Below are positions 8,855 to 17,250 of a DNA stretch of 64,000 bases, one piece after another. Within the stretch, counting starts at the first letter, position 1, and each line of letters starts with the position of its first letter. The translations under genes were made by a program, and so were the position numbers. This DNA comes from Yersinia intermedia. GTDB lineage: Bacteria > Pseudomonadota > Gammaproteobacteria > Enterobacterales > Enterobacteriaceae. Location of the stretch: NCBI RefSeq assembly GCF_900635455.1, contig NZ_LR134116.1, positions 930,001 through 994,000 of the forward strand. Reading direction: 5' to 3'. The notes beneath the pieces were generated by a model. It did no database searches, was not told the origin of the DNA, and saw only the letters and a program-made list of their open reading frames with translations.

Positions 8855-9280
8855 ATGAAGGATACTAAATCGTATGGGTTTACATTACTCGAAATTATGG
8901 TTGTCATCATGATTTTGGGGATTTTAGCGAGTTTAACAATACCCAGTCTGATGTCCAATAAAAACCGTGCTGATCGGCAAAAGACATTAAGTGACATTGT
9001 TGCTTTAGAAAATGCCTTGGATATGTATAAGCTAGATAATGGCCGCTATCCAACAGAGCTACAGGGTATTAACTCATTGGTTGTCAAACCAACTGAGTTA
9101 CCAATCCCTAGAGTCTATCCTCATAATGGTTATATTCGGCGGTTACCACAGGATCCGTGGGGAAGTGCTTACCAAATGAATAATCCAGGTAAGAATGGTG
9201 ATATAGATATATTCTCTGCGGGGCCAGATAGAGAAATAGGCAATGACGATGATATTGGTAACTGGACTATATCTTCATAG
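8855..9280 (+). CDS. gspG: Type II secretion major pseudopilin GspG
   Basis: A 141-residue major pseudopilin. Seen: a short prepilin leader with cleavage at YG|FTLLEIMVVIM (Glu at position +5), the hydrophobic N-terminal helix, the family sequence YKLDNGRYPTELQGINSLV, and the C-terminal loop DIDIFSAGPDREIGNDDD, which matches the calcium-binding loop of GspG. The start at 8855 has AGAGG 6 bases upstream and gives an 8-residue leader; an upstream in-frame ATG at 8828 lies inside gspF and is less likely. The protein should be cleaved by the GspO peptidase encoded downstream. Confidence 0.95.
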   Translation: MKDTKSYGFTLLEIMVVIMILGILASLTIPSLMSNKNRADRQKTLSDIVALENALDMYKLDNGRYPTELQGINSLVVKPTELPIPRVYPHNGYIRRLPQDPWGSAYQMNNPGKNGDIDIFSAGPDREIGNDDDIGNWTISS

Positions 9281-9338
9281 TTATAAAATTGATAATACAT
9301 TGTTATTTGAGTAAACATCAAAATAAATAGGTGATGAC

Positions 9339-9707
9339 CTGCGACATTATACGGGGTTTACTTTATTAGAAGTTATGGTGTCACTGGCTATTTTTGCTAT
9401 TGCTGGCGTCAGCATTATGAAAAATATTAGTTCACAACTAATCTGGACCAGATCCCTGCAAGATAAAATGGCATCTGCTTGGGTTGCAGAGAACGTTTTA
9501 GCAGAACTCAAAATAACTGGAGCTATGCAAACTGAGAATTGGTTGAAGGGAAGTGATTTTATGTTTGATCAGTTTTGGTATTGGCAAGTGAAAGAAATAT
9601 ATCATCAAAGTAAAGGCATTCGGGAGGTTATCGTTGAAATTCGTAGTCAGGAAAATAACGAGCATCCTGATTATGTACTGGAAAGATACCGGACTATCAA
9701 TGAGTAA
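9339..9707 (+). CDS. gspI: Type II secretion minor pseudopilin GspI, probable CTG start
   Basis: A minor pseudopilin of about 122 residues. Seen: the prepilin cleavage motif TG|FTLLEVMVSLAIFAIAG and the short GspI-type globular part. Upstream of the cleavage site the frame is open only back to a TAA at 9324-9326 and holds no ATG, GTG or TTG. A CTG at 9339 gives the leader (M)RHYTG, a normal basic prepilin leader, with AGGTGA four bases before it. The first ATG in frame (9375) would remove the leader and cannot be right for a working pseudopilin. Alternatives are an AUA start at 9327 or a one-base indel, since GTG/ATG codons at 9331-9336 are in another frame. There is no gspH between gspG and this gene. 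Confidence 0.8.
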   Translation: MRHYTGFTLLEVMVSLAIFAIAGVSIMKNISSQLIWTRSLQDKMASAWVAENVLAELKITGAMQTENWLKGSDFMFDQFWYWQVKEIYHQSKGIREVIVEIRSQENNEHPDYVLERYRTINE

Positions 9708-10314
9708 AAATTTATCTCATGGTTTTACTCTGTTAGAGATATTACTTGCCGTCACTATTTTTACTATGATGAGTTTAACGATTTATCATGCTGCTATCGT
9801 TGTCGTGAAAGGAAGTGCTACAGTGACTACTAGAGTAAAGAAAATAAATGAAATTCAGCAAGTAATAAAAATTCTTGAGTTCGATATATCTCATGCAACA
9901 ATATACCCACGAATATTTTTAAATAATAATAAAAGTATTTTTTTCCAAGTGGGAAGCGGTGTATTAGAAAGTGATGACTTCGGTATTTATTTCTTACTAA
10001 GTAACATACCAAAGTTAAACAATGGTTTTGATTACCATTCAGCATGTATTGGCTATAGGTTAAAAAATAAGATACTAGAAAAATTATCTTATACTAAATT
10101 GGGTTGCATTGCCGATCAGGAATACCAGGTTTTACACGTCATTGAGGGGGTCATTGCATTTCGCATACGGTTATATCATGAAAAAAAATGGTTAACTGAA
10201 TGGCAGCACAACCTTGCCTTACCACATGCCGTTGAAGTAACTATCGAATTGGAAGATATAGGTATAGTAAGGCGAACTATTATTTTATTGAATAGTGGGG
10301 TTTTATCATTGTGA
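9700..10314 (+). CDS. gspJ: Type II secretion minor pseudopilin GspJ
   Basis: A 204-residue minor pseudopilin with the leader MSKNLSHG and cleavage before FTLLEILLAVTIFTM. GspJ normally forms the pseudopilus tip with GspI and GspK. Later features include a variable beta-rich globular domain ending with a strand typical for the family (VEVTIELEDIGIVRRTIIL). The ATG at 9700 overlaps the end of gspI by 8 bases. An upstream in-frame ATG at 9634 would put 22 residues ahead of the normal leader and is rejected. Confidence 0.92.
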   Translation: MSKNLSHGFTLLEILLAVTIFTMMSLTIYHAAIVVVKGSATVTTRVKKINEIQQVIKILEFDISHATIYPRIFLNNNKSIFFQVGSGVLESDDFGIYFLLSNIPKLNNGFDYHSACIGYRLKNKILEKLSYTKLGCIADQEYQVLHVIEGVIAFRIRLYHEKKWLTEWQHNLALPHAVEVTIELEDIGIVRRTIILLNSGVLSL

Positions 10315-11300
10315 ATTATTTAGAGGCGCAGTATGGTATTGCACTGCTGCTCGTATTATCAATTATACTTTTAATGAGCGGAATGGCCTTCACATCCAAT
10401 TATTATTGGTCAGATATGTATGCCTTGTTTGATATAAATGAAAGGAGAAGATCACAGCAATGGATATTGCTGGAGAATGAAAATGAAATGTCAAAAAAAA
10501 TAATAAGTGAGATTTTTAATTCTAAGGAGCGAAGTAATGATCTAGCGTGGATTTTTTCGTATCCTCGATCTATTAAAATAAATGAGAGTCATGTCTATTA
10601 TAGAATGGTTGATAAAACTAACTGCTTCAATATTTACTCTTTTAATATTAATTTCTGTAAGAATAAAACTCAACCATATTCCTGGCGAGTGTTTAAAAAC
10701 CTGTTGATAGGCGCTGGGGGGACCATGTCAGATGTAAATAATATCCTGAACGATATCACTTCCTTTCTTAAGAAAAATTGTTGTGAAGAGCTAAATGCTA
10801 ATATAAAAGCCACATCAGTATCCTCTATAAAATTTGATGGTTTTAAAAATAATTTGGCTAATTATCTATCCAGTCATGATTATGAGTTGCTTTTAAAAAT
10901 AGTCCCATTGATCTGCACTAGAAATGATAACGCATTATTAATTAATGTAAATGCACTTGAAGTACAACAAAGTAAACTTATCCAGGCAATGTTCATGAAT
11001 ATTATTAGCGAGGAAGATATCATCAATACTATATTAGCTAAACCAGTCAATGGCTGGGGTAGCAAAGAGTCTTTCTTTGCATCGATATTAAGTAACTCAA
11101 TGATAGCTATAGATGATATACAGAAGGTAAAAGAAGTTGTCATGTCAAGTTTTTCAACAGATGAATATTTTATTACACTAGACTTTTGGTTGGATGACAA
11201 AAATGAGTATTACAATTTGACTAATTACCTCCATGTTAAAGATGAAGAGATTACAGTATTGCAGCGTAGATATGGTATTGGTGAACCATATGATGAATAG
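10311..11300 (+). CDS. gspK: Type II secretion minor pseudopilin GspK
   Basis: A 329-residue large minor pseudopilin that caps the tip. Seen: leader MNYLEAQYG then IALLLVLSIILLMSGMAF, with the aliphatic residue instead of Phe at +1 that is usual for GspK, and the alpha-helical insertion domain including NVNALEVQQSKLIQAM, the counterpart of the NVNTA segment. The start is GTG, overlapping the gspJ stop by four bases. Length is as expected for the family. Confidence 0.92.
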   Translation: MNYLEAQYGIALLLVLSIILLMSGMAFTSNYYWSDMYALFDINERRRSQQWILLENENEMSKKIISEIFNSKERSNDLAWIFSYPRSIKINESHVYYRMVDKTNCFNIYSFNINFCKNKTQPYSWRVFKNLLIGAGGTMSDVNNILNDITSFLKKNCCEELNANIKATSVSSIKFDGFKNNLANYLSSHDYELLLKIVPLICTRNDNALLINVNALEVQQSKLIQAMFMNIISEEDIINTILAKPVNGWGSKESFFASILSNSMIAIDDIQKVKEVVMSSFSTDEYFITLDFWLDDKNEYYNLTNYLHVKDEEITVLQRRYGIGEPYDE

Positions 11301-12477
11301 AGTTGGTTCCTCACCTATACTTATTATTAGGCTAGGGGTCTATGCAAGCGATCCGGTCTACTGGTATATGAAAATGCATGACGGACAAAAAAATAAGTAT
11401 GGTAAGTTAAATAGTTATGCTGAGATTAAAAATATTAAATTACAGTCTGGTTGCCGCGTTAAAGTATTGGTTTCAGCCAGTTGCATAATATTCAGACGAA
11501 TTAATTTAAAAAATTTAATGATAAATAAAAACATGAAAGCGATTAGCTTCTTGCTTGAAAGAACAATTGTCGGTGATATAGATAAATTTCACACTATTAA
11601 TTTAAAATGGGATAATGATTTCTGTTATGTAGCAGCCGTTGAGCATAAGTTAATGAATCAATGGTTGGGGTGGTTAAAAGAGGCAAATATATCGGCAAAA
11701 ATTATAATGCCTGATGTATTGGCATTGCCATTTAGTCTTGGGAAGTTTTCCGCCGTCAAGCTGAGTAATGAATGGTTGATAAGAAATAGCCAATTATCGG
11801 GTTTTTCAATTAGTAGTGAAATATTAGCAAAGATACTAGATTCAAAATTTTCATCAGCTCATATAAATACATTTTCATCTTCGGGGAATAAAGCTATAAA
11901 TTGGCAATCCACACAATATTGCGATGTGCTTAGAATTATGGCTGAAAATATTGATTATTGTAATGCTAATTTCCTTTGCGGCAAGTATAATCATTTTCCT
12001 GGCATTGAAATGAACGGGTTAACTATTTTTAGAACTGTTTTATTATGTTTAATTCTATCTGCGGTTGTATGTTTGAATTACTGGTTTGATAGATATAAGA
12101 TTGCGAGAGATATTGATGTCTTGAATACGGTATCACAAGAGTTTTATGCTAATATTTTTCCAGTTGATAATGAAAATAGAAATAATACAGGGCACTTTAA
12201 CGATTACATTGAACATTATAGGGACATAGAATCAAATGCTAATTTCATTGATCTTTTTTATATGACCAGCCCAGTTATAGATAGTATTGATTCGAATGTA
12301 AATAGTGTTAGTTTTAATAAGGATGCGGGAGTAATGTCTTACAATATTTCAGCGGACGAATCAAATACTGTTGAACTTAAATTAAAGGAAATAAATAATA
12401 AACTTAGTGGCGTTGTTTTAAATCAAGTGTCTAATGATAGTGATAGCCACGATATTATTTTTAAATATGCACCGTGA
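11290..12477 (+). CDS. gspL: Type II secretion inner-membrane protein GspL
   Basis: A protein of about 395 residues. It has a cytoplasmic domain beginning with a beta strand (PILIIRLGVYASDPVYWY), a single transmembrane helix near 250-272 (FRTVLLCLILSAVVCLNYWF) and a periplasmic ferredoxin-like domain. GspL recruits GspE to the membrane and pairs with GspM. ATGs at 11290 and 11293 overlap the gspK stop; GGTGA lies upstream. Sequence is poorly conserved, as usual for GspL, so the call rests on topology and gene order as well as on the N-terminal strand pattern. Confidence 0.85.
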   Translation: MMNRVGSSPILIIRLGVYASDPVYWYMKMHDGQKNKYGKLNSYAEIKNIKLQSGCRVKVLVSASCIIFRRINLKNLMINKNMKAISFLLERTIVGDIDKFHTINLKWDNDFCYVAAVEHKLMNQWLGWLKEANISAKIIMPDVLALPFSLGKFSAVKLSNEWLIRNSQLSGFSISSEILAKILDSKFSSAHINTFSSSGNKAINWQSTQYCDVLRIMAENIDYCNANFLCGKYNHFPGIEMNGLTIFRTVLLCLILSAVVCLNYWFDRYKIARDIDVLNTVSQEFYANIFPVDNENRNNTGHFNDYIEHYRDIESNANFIDLFYMTSPVIDSIDSNVNSVSFNKDAGVMSYNISADESNTVELKLKEINNKLSGVVLNQVSNDSDSHDIIFKYAP

Positions 12478-12956
12478 AAATAAGCATGCATTATATCCTT
12501 TATTATTTTGGTAAGCTAAAAACTATCCTGATGCTTTTGTTGCTAGTTATTGTTTCATCTTATGCTATTAAATTAGCATCGGAGTGTAATATTCTACGGA
12601 AGAAGTACTCTTTATTAAATGAGGAACTGCTCTATTATTCTTTTGAAGCTGAACGTCTAAATATTAGTTGGCAGAGTAATTCATGGCATAGTTACTCTTC
12701 AGGGGAGCTTTTTGATAAGAAAATTGCGAGTTTTATTAATGATTCAAATAGTGATTTATATATATCCAGATCAGCAGATGGCATTATCTCTATAAGTTTT
12801 GACCATATTGAATTTTCCCTGGCGTTAGATATTATTCACTTTATTTATCATTATCATAATATTTATGTAAATAGTGTTGAAATATTTAGTAATGCCGACG
12901 GTGGGTATGTTATGGGAAATATTACTATTGTAAAAAGAGACTTTAAAGGAACGTGA
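12474..12956 (+). CDS. gspM: Type II secretion inner-membrane protein GspM
   Basis: A 160-residue single-pass protein: cytoplasmic N-terminus, transmembrane helix about 15-32 (LKTILMLLLLVIVSSYAI) and a small periplasmic domain of the ferredoxin-like type. GspM stabilises GspL in the platform. The start is GTG, overlapping the gspL stop by four bases. Primary sequence alone would not identify it; size, topology and position between gspL and gspO do. Confidence 0.8.
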   Translation: MKISMHYILYYFGKLKTILMLLLLVIVSSYAIKLASECNILRKKYSLLNEELLYYSFEAERLNISWQSNSWHSYSSGELFDKKIASFINDSNSDLYISRSADGIISISFDHIEFSLALDIIHFIYHYHNIYVNSVEIFSNADGGYVMGNITIVKRDFKGT

Positions 12957-12963
12957 ACTAATC

Positions 12964-13794
12964 ATGATTGATATTTATAGTTTAGGCGGTTTTTTATTTT
13001 ATACTGTTGCTGGGCTATGCGTCGGGAGTTTTTTAAATGTTATTATCTACCGGTTGCCAATTATGCTTTTCGCCACTGCAAACAAAAATAAAGTAACTAA
13101 TATCTGGGATAAAGATAGCCGGTGTAAAGGTAACATTAATTTATGTTTACCAAAATCATTTTGCCCAAGTTGCAATAGTTCTCTACGGATAATGGACAAT
13201 ATTCCCGTTGTGAGTTGGCTATTATTACGCGGCAGGTCACGATGTTGTCATCAGAGAATTAGCTTCCGTTATTTAATTGTAGAACTACTAACTGCTATTT
13301 TAACCTTACTTATAGCTTTTTGGGCGAAAAGTGATTATTTAACCATGATTGGGTTACTGTTAATATGGGTGCTGATTACGTTGTCTTTTATCGATCTGGA
13401 TTGTTACCTTCTCCCCGACTGTATTACATTACCATTATTATGGATGGGGCTTATTTTGAATATAGATAATGTTTTTTGCTCTTTATCATCTGCTGTTCTA
13501 GGTGCTGTGGTCGGTTATATTTTTTTGTGGTTACCCTATTGGCTATTCAAACTATTCAAGGGTATTGACGGGATGGGGTACGGTGATTTTAAGTTAATGG
13601 CAGCCATGGGCGCTTGGTTTGGTGTATCGACGATACCGATGTTGGTATTGTTATCATCTAGTTTAGGTATTATTGTTTCCATTGTAATTTCTTACCTTTC
13701 CAAAAAGAAAGGAGGGTACATTGCCTTTGGCCCCTATATTTGCCTGGCTGGAGGGATTAATCTATTTCTAGGGGATGCTATTGGTCTATTTTAA
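12964..13794 (+). CDS. gspO: Prepilin peptidase/N-methyltransferase GspO, altered zinc motif
   Basis: A 276-residue polytopic aspartic peptidase that removes prepilin leaders and methylates the new N-terminus. Seen: GLCVGSFLNVIIYRLP at 17-32, IPVVSWLLLRGRS at 80-92, the first catalytic Asp region FIDLDCYLLPD (142-152) and the second GMGYGDFK (203-210, Asp208). The zinc tetracysteine normally reads C-x2-C ... C-x2-C; here the first pair is present (C67, C70) but the second reads S92-R-C94-C95, so the third cysteine is shifted. It lies 7 bases after gspM and converges with gspS, overlapping it by 17 bases. It is the only prepilin peptidase gene in the window. Confidence 0.94.
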   Translation: MIDIYSLGGFLFYTVAGLCVGSFLNVIIYRLPIMLFATANKNKVTNIWDKDSRCKGNINLCLPKSFCPSCNSSLRIMDNIPVVSWLLLRGRSRCCHQRISFRYLIVELLTAILTLLIAFWAKSDYLTMIGLLLIWVLITLSFIDLDCYLLPDCITLPLLWMGLILNIDNVFCSLSSAVLGAVVGYIFLWLPYWLFKLFKGIDGMGYGDFKLMAAMGAWFGVSTIPMLVLLSSSLGIIVSIVISYLSKKKGGYIAFGPYICLAGGINLFLGDAIGLF

Positions 13795-14137
13795 TAATGA
13801 AGTTATTTAAAATTTCGCTCAACTCTTTACATTTGTAATTGTTATCTACACCATCATTTTTTAGTTTTTCATATCTTATGTCTGTTAGTTCTGACAGTGA
13901 ACGACTACTCTGCTGCGAACTGAGGGGGTTATCAGATTTCATCATAGTTGTAGCACTATTTACTACCTTATCTTCACTTGGTAACCTTTCCATACCACAA
14001 ACTTCTTTTAGATAACGCATTCCAGAAACTAATGCAGTTAATTGTTCTATCTTTTCCTTTTGAATTAAACTTTCATTTTTATGTGTCTGACATCCAAAAA
14101 AAATTGGTGTGAAAAATAAGACCACCTTGAGTTTCAT
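13778..14137 (-). CDS. gspS: GspS-type pilotin lipoprotein (AspS-like)
   Basis: A 119-residue predicted outer-membrane lipoprotein. Seen: a basic, hydrophobic signal and a lipobox-like FFGC with Cys16, then a small helical domain with two more cysteines, C47 (RYLKEVCGM) and C103 (YKCKELSEIL). This spacing matches the disulfide-stapled AspS/GspS pilotins that escort GspD to the outer membrane. The lipobox is atypical (Phe at -3 and -2). It faces gspO tail to tail with a 17-base overlap. AAGGA lies about ten bases before the ATG. Assigned from size, cysteine pattern and context rather than strong sequence identity. Confidence 0.7.
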   Translation of the reverse strand: MKLKVVLFFTPIFFGCQTHKNESLIQKEKIEQLTALVSGMRYLKEVCGMERLPSEDKVVNSATTMMKSDNPLSSQQSSRSLSELTDIRYEKLKNDGVDNNYKCKELSEILNNFIIKIDQ

Positions 14138-14386
14138 TATTACTATATTCCTTATTTGTTTTTTATTGTCACTAAATAATATCTCAAAAAAGGAATTGTA
14201 GTGGCGAACGTTTTTTGTTAGTTGTCAATATTTATTGATAGATTCCACTTCGACACAGCAATCCCTGCTTACTATCGTTTTTCTTTCAAAACTAACGAAT
14301 TTAATTTTATTAAGGTTTGATGGTGACTGCCAAGTTGCACTATCTCTGATATTTTATACAGTAATAACTATCAGGTGGAAAAGAAA

Positions 14387-15040
14387 ATGGATGAAATAAT
14401 TATTGGAGATATTATCTTTACTCCACAAAAGAGAATAATCAACAAAGGAGGTTCTACTATTAAGATAAGGAATAAGGAATCTGAAGTGTTAGCTTTATTA
14501 TGCCACAATTATCCCATTTCTCTTTCACGCGAAGATATTGAGAAGGAAATATGGGGAGGAAGCTATGTAACAGATAACACATTAACACAAACAATTAGTA
14601 ACTTGCGTAATGCACTGGACGATAAAGAACATGAATTAGTAACCACAATTCCCAAAAAAGGATACTGCATTGGTATCAAACCGACTTTTATTTCGGGTAA
14701 GGATATTGGTGGGGGAAAATTTTCTGAAACAGATTGTTTTAATGTTGTTAGAAATAGGTATGATATCTTATCTGGTATCGGTATTCGTTGCAAAATAGTT
14801 ATTTTGTCGGTTTTTGTGTTTTTTTTTCTTGCTTCATTTTATATCACATCGAGCTACTATAAAATTAAAATTGTGCATCCTACCACCATGCCTATATTAG
14901 TAGGTTTAGATAATACGCGGGATGAAACCTTCTTGTCTACTTATGGTAAAACGCCTTATGTTTATTTAAAGAAAACTAAACATGGTGAATATATTGCTTG
15001 TAAATATCATAATGGTGAATTGACATGCGAAAAAAAATAA
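14387..15040 (+). CDS. Membrane-bound ToxR/MarT-like transcriptional regulator
   Basis: A 217-residue one-component regulator. The N-terminal winged helix (about 5-100) shows IIIGDIIFTPQKRII, IRNKESEVLALL, SREDIEKEIWGG, the recognition helix LTQTISNLRNALDD and the wing LVTTIPKKGYCIG. One transmembrane helix follows near 134-158, then a short periplasmic tail of about 60 residues. This is the layout of ToxR, CadC, PsaE/MyfE and Salmonella MarT. ATG 14387 has AGGTGG 8 bases upstream; a GTG at 14375 is less likely. It overlaps the next gene by 16 bases, as toxR-toxS-type pairs do. No fimbrial psa/myf or transport genes are nearby, so its target may be the adjacent secretion operon. Confidence 0.8.
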   Translation: MDEIIIGDIIFTPQKRIINKGGSTIKIRNKESEVLALLCHNYPISLSREDIEKEIWGGSYVTDNTLTQTISNLRNALDDKEHELVTTIPKKGYCIGIKPTFISGKDIGGGKFSETDCFNVVRNRYDILSGIGIRCKIVILSVFVFFFLASFYITSSYYKIKIVHPTTMPILVGLDNTRDETFLSTYGKTPYVYLKKTKHGEYIACKYHNGELTCEKK

Positions 15041-15501
15041 TACTTCTTATGGGATTTGGCATTTTTATATCAATAGGACTAGGGTATGGTTCGGGGCGTA
15101 TACACTCTTATATTCACCCAATGAAAGAAATTGAAGGCTATTGGGAGGTTAATTATTGTTTTAATTATTATCCTAACACTTATCATGTTTATTCCAGAGT
15201 TAATATTATGGGGAGAGAGATAAATTCATCTGCCGATGTGTATGGTGAAAACCATGTTCTTAAAGCGCGGCGTAATATTGTCTTTCGTATGATTGATGTG
15301 AGTAAAGGCATTTTTAGCGGTGAGGTGTCATCTCTCTCAATAACTAATAATAACGACTACTGTTTACATGATTTCCTTTATACTCCCTATTCAATAAGTT
15401 ATCCTGTTTTCTATAAAATAGATAACAATACTATTTTGATGGAACAATCTCAGGGGCATCCTATTCATAATTTTAGGTTATTAACGCGCAGTGATACATG
15501 A
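15025..15501 (+). CDS. FidL/PsaF-like membrane-anchored periplasmic partner
   Basis: A 158-residue protein with one N-terminal membrane anchor (IILLMGFGIFISIGLGYGSG) and a periplasmic domain containing GYWEVNYCFNYY and a second cysteine in NNNDYCLHDF (two cysteines that could pair). Size, topology and overlap with a MarT/PsaE-like gene match the FidL-like family and the PsaF/MyfF partners, which modulate or protect their membrane-bound regulator. The role is inferred from this pairing; I see no catalytic motif. Confidence 0.65.
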   Translation: MRKKIILLMGFGIFISIGLGYGSGRIHSYIHPMKEIEGYWEVNYCFNYYPNTYHVYSRVNIMGREINSSADVYGENHVLKARRNIVFRMIDVSKGIFSGEVSSLSITNNNDYCLHDFLYTPYSISYPVFYKIDNNTILMEQSQGHPIHNFRLLTRSDT

Positions 15502-15540
15502 TGTGATTTCCTGAAATATATTTGTAATATTTGGCGAGTA

Positions 15541-17250
15541 ATGTTGGTATATTACTTATTGAGAAGTGTAAAAATAATGTTATCTAATATTGGATTTCTT
15601 GTTGTGAAACTCACCTCTTATGTCAGAAGGTTAGGTTCAATATCTGATGGTAAATTCGGTATACTGTTTGGCCTGATATTAGTTATTAGCCTTTTCTCCT
15701 TATTACAGTTATTTTCCATAGGATATTTATCTCATATATTGGATAGTACCAAAGTTAATGTTGAGAAAACACACTATAGTCATCAGCAAGAAGTGTTGAT
15801 GGATCGTGCCAGAATGGAATTATTAATTGCCAGTGATAAACTCAATCGTGCTGGCATCTATTATATGGAAGATAAAGAAACGGGCTCTGAGGGGAGTTGG
15901 CATAGCCTTTTGAATGAAGCATTGCAATCTATGCAGCAGTCGCAGCAAAATTATCGCGAGCTTTTGCTCCTTTCTGCCCACGATAACCGCCCAGAGTTTG
16001 TCGCATTAAAGGAAAGTTACCAGCAGTTATACCAAGGTTTAACTGAATTGGGGCAAGGGCTGTCAAAAAACAACAATATCGATCTGTTTTTTGAAGTTCC
16101 GATACAAGGCTTTCAAAGTGACTTTACCGAAAAGTATTACCACTATTTACAGCAAAGTGAGGATAATCGGGCTGTAATGGATACGCAGCTATTATCGTCT
16201 TTATCATCAGCAAAACAGGGCGTTATTACGGCATTGGTGATATTACTGTGCCTCGCTTTTTCGGTTTGGCTCGGCGTTACACGTTTAATTATCCGGCCAC
16301 TTAATGACCTTATTTCCCATATTAACGTTATTGCCGCCGGTGATTTATCACGCCAGATGGCATATTCATCGTTTACCAGCCGGGAGGCTCGTCAATTGGC
16401 TGATAGCATATGCCGAATGCAACAAGGCTTAATTGCATTGGTGGGTCAGGTTCGCGTGGGCGCGGAAGTCATCCTGACGGGTGTTAATCAAATCGCCGCA
16501 GATAGTCATCGCCTTGCTGAGCAAACACAGTCGCAAGCTGAGTCGCTGGCTGCGACAACACAAAGCATGCATCAACTCACTAGCCGGGTAAAACAGAACT
16601 CGATGAGTGCAGATCAGGCCAATCTTTTGGCTAACGAAACCAGCGCTATCGCCAGTGAAGGGGGAGAGATGATGTCTAGCGTCGTGGTATCGATGGCGGA
16701 TATCTCTGCTGGCTCGCAGGAAATAACGGCAATTATCACGTTGATCGAGTCGGTAGCTTTTCAAACCAATATTTTAGCGTTAAATGCTGCTATTGAAGCC
16801 GCGCATGTCGGTGAACACGGGCGCGGTTTCTCCGTTGTGGCACGAGAGGTTGGCTTATTGGCACATCAAAGTGGCAACTCTGCACTGAATATTAAGCGGC
16901 TTATTCATAATTCATCCAGCTCTATCTCCACGGGGCGCGGTTTGGTGGCACGGTCAGGTGATAATTTACGGGCTATTATTGATGCAGTTAAAAAAGTGAC
17001 TGATTTGATGGCGGAAATATCTGCGGCATCACACGATCAGAGCCAAGGTATCGAGGGGATAACCACACAAGTTGGAATGATTAATGACGTGACAAAATTG
17101 AATGCTGAGTTAGCCCAGCAGTCCACATGTGCATCGGAAGTATTACAAAAACAAGCATCCCAGCTCAACGAATCTGTTGCTCGCTTTTGTTTGCCTACTA
17201 CTGGGCGGCCGGCTCAGGGTTGTTATGAGGCGGCCTCTGCCAATTTCTAG
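15541..17250 (+). CDS. Methyl-accepting chemotaxis protein
   Basis: A chemoreceptor of up to 569 residues. Seen: TM1 near 45-67 ([20 protein letters not shown]), a periplasmic helical bundle (about 68-225), TM2 ([18 protein letters not shown]), a HAMP domain ([21 protein letters not shown]) and the cytoplasmic signalling tip [20 protein letters not shown] followed by [19 protein letters not shown]. The C-terminus lacks the NWETF-like CheR tether of Tsr/Tar. The start could be 15541 or 15577; neither has a perfect ribosome binding site. Codon use returns to that of the backbone here. It overlaps the convergent DsbA-family gene by 4 bases. Ligand unknown. Confidence 0.92.
   Translation: MLVYYLLRSVKIMLSNIGFLVVKLTSYVRRLGSISDGKFGILFGLILVISLFSLLQLFSIGYLSHILDSTKVNVEKTHYSHQQEVLMDRARMELLIASDKLNRAGIYYMEDKETGSEGSWHSLLNEALQSMQQSQQNYRELLLLSAHDNRPEFVALKESYQQLYQGLTELGQGLSKNNNIDLFFEVPIQGFQSDFTEKYYHYLQQSEDNRAVMDTQLLSSLSSAKQGVITALVILLCLAFSVWLGVTRLIIRPLNDLISHINVIAAGDLSRQMAYSSFTSREARQLADSICRMQQGLIALVGQVRVGAEVILTGVNQIAADSHRLAEQTQSQAESLAATTQSMHQLTSRVKQNSMSADQANLLANETSAIASEGGEMMSSVVVSMADISAGSQEITAIITLIESVAFQTNILALNAAIEAAHVGEHGRGFSVVAREVGLLAHQSGNSALNIKRLIHNSSSSISTGRGLVARSGDNLRAIIDAVKKVTDLMAEISAASHDQSQGIEGITTQVGMINDVTKLNAELAQQSTCASEVLQKQASQLNESVARFCLPTTGRPAQGCYEAASANF

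Noticed and set aside
9331..9369. GTG-ATG start reading MTCDIIRG in the gspI leader
   Set aside because: Out of frame with the pseudopilin and stops after a few codons (TAG at 9367-9369). It is kept only as a hint of a possible one-base indel.
2522..15501. Secretion island as a recent mobile insertion
   Set aside because: No integrase, transposase, direct repeats or tRNA junction is visible at either edge. Low GC alone does not show recent transfer, and similar loci appear to be ancestral in the genus.
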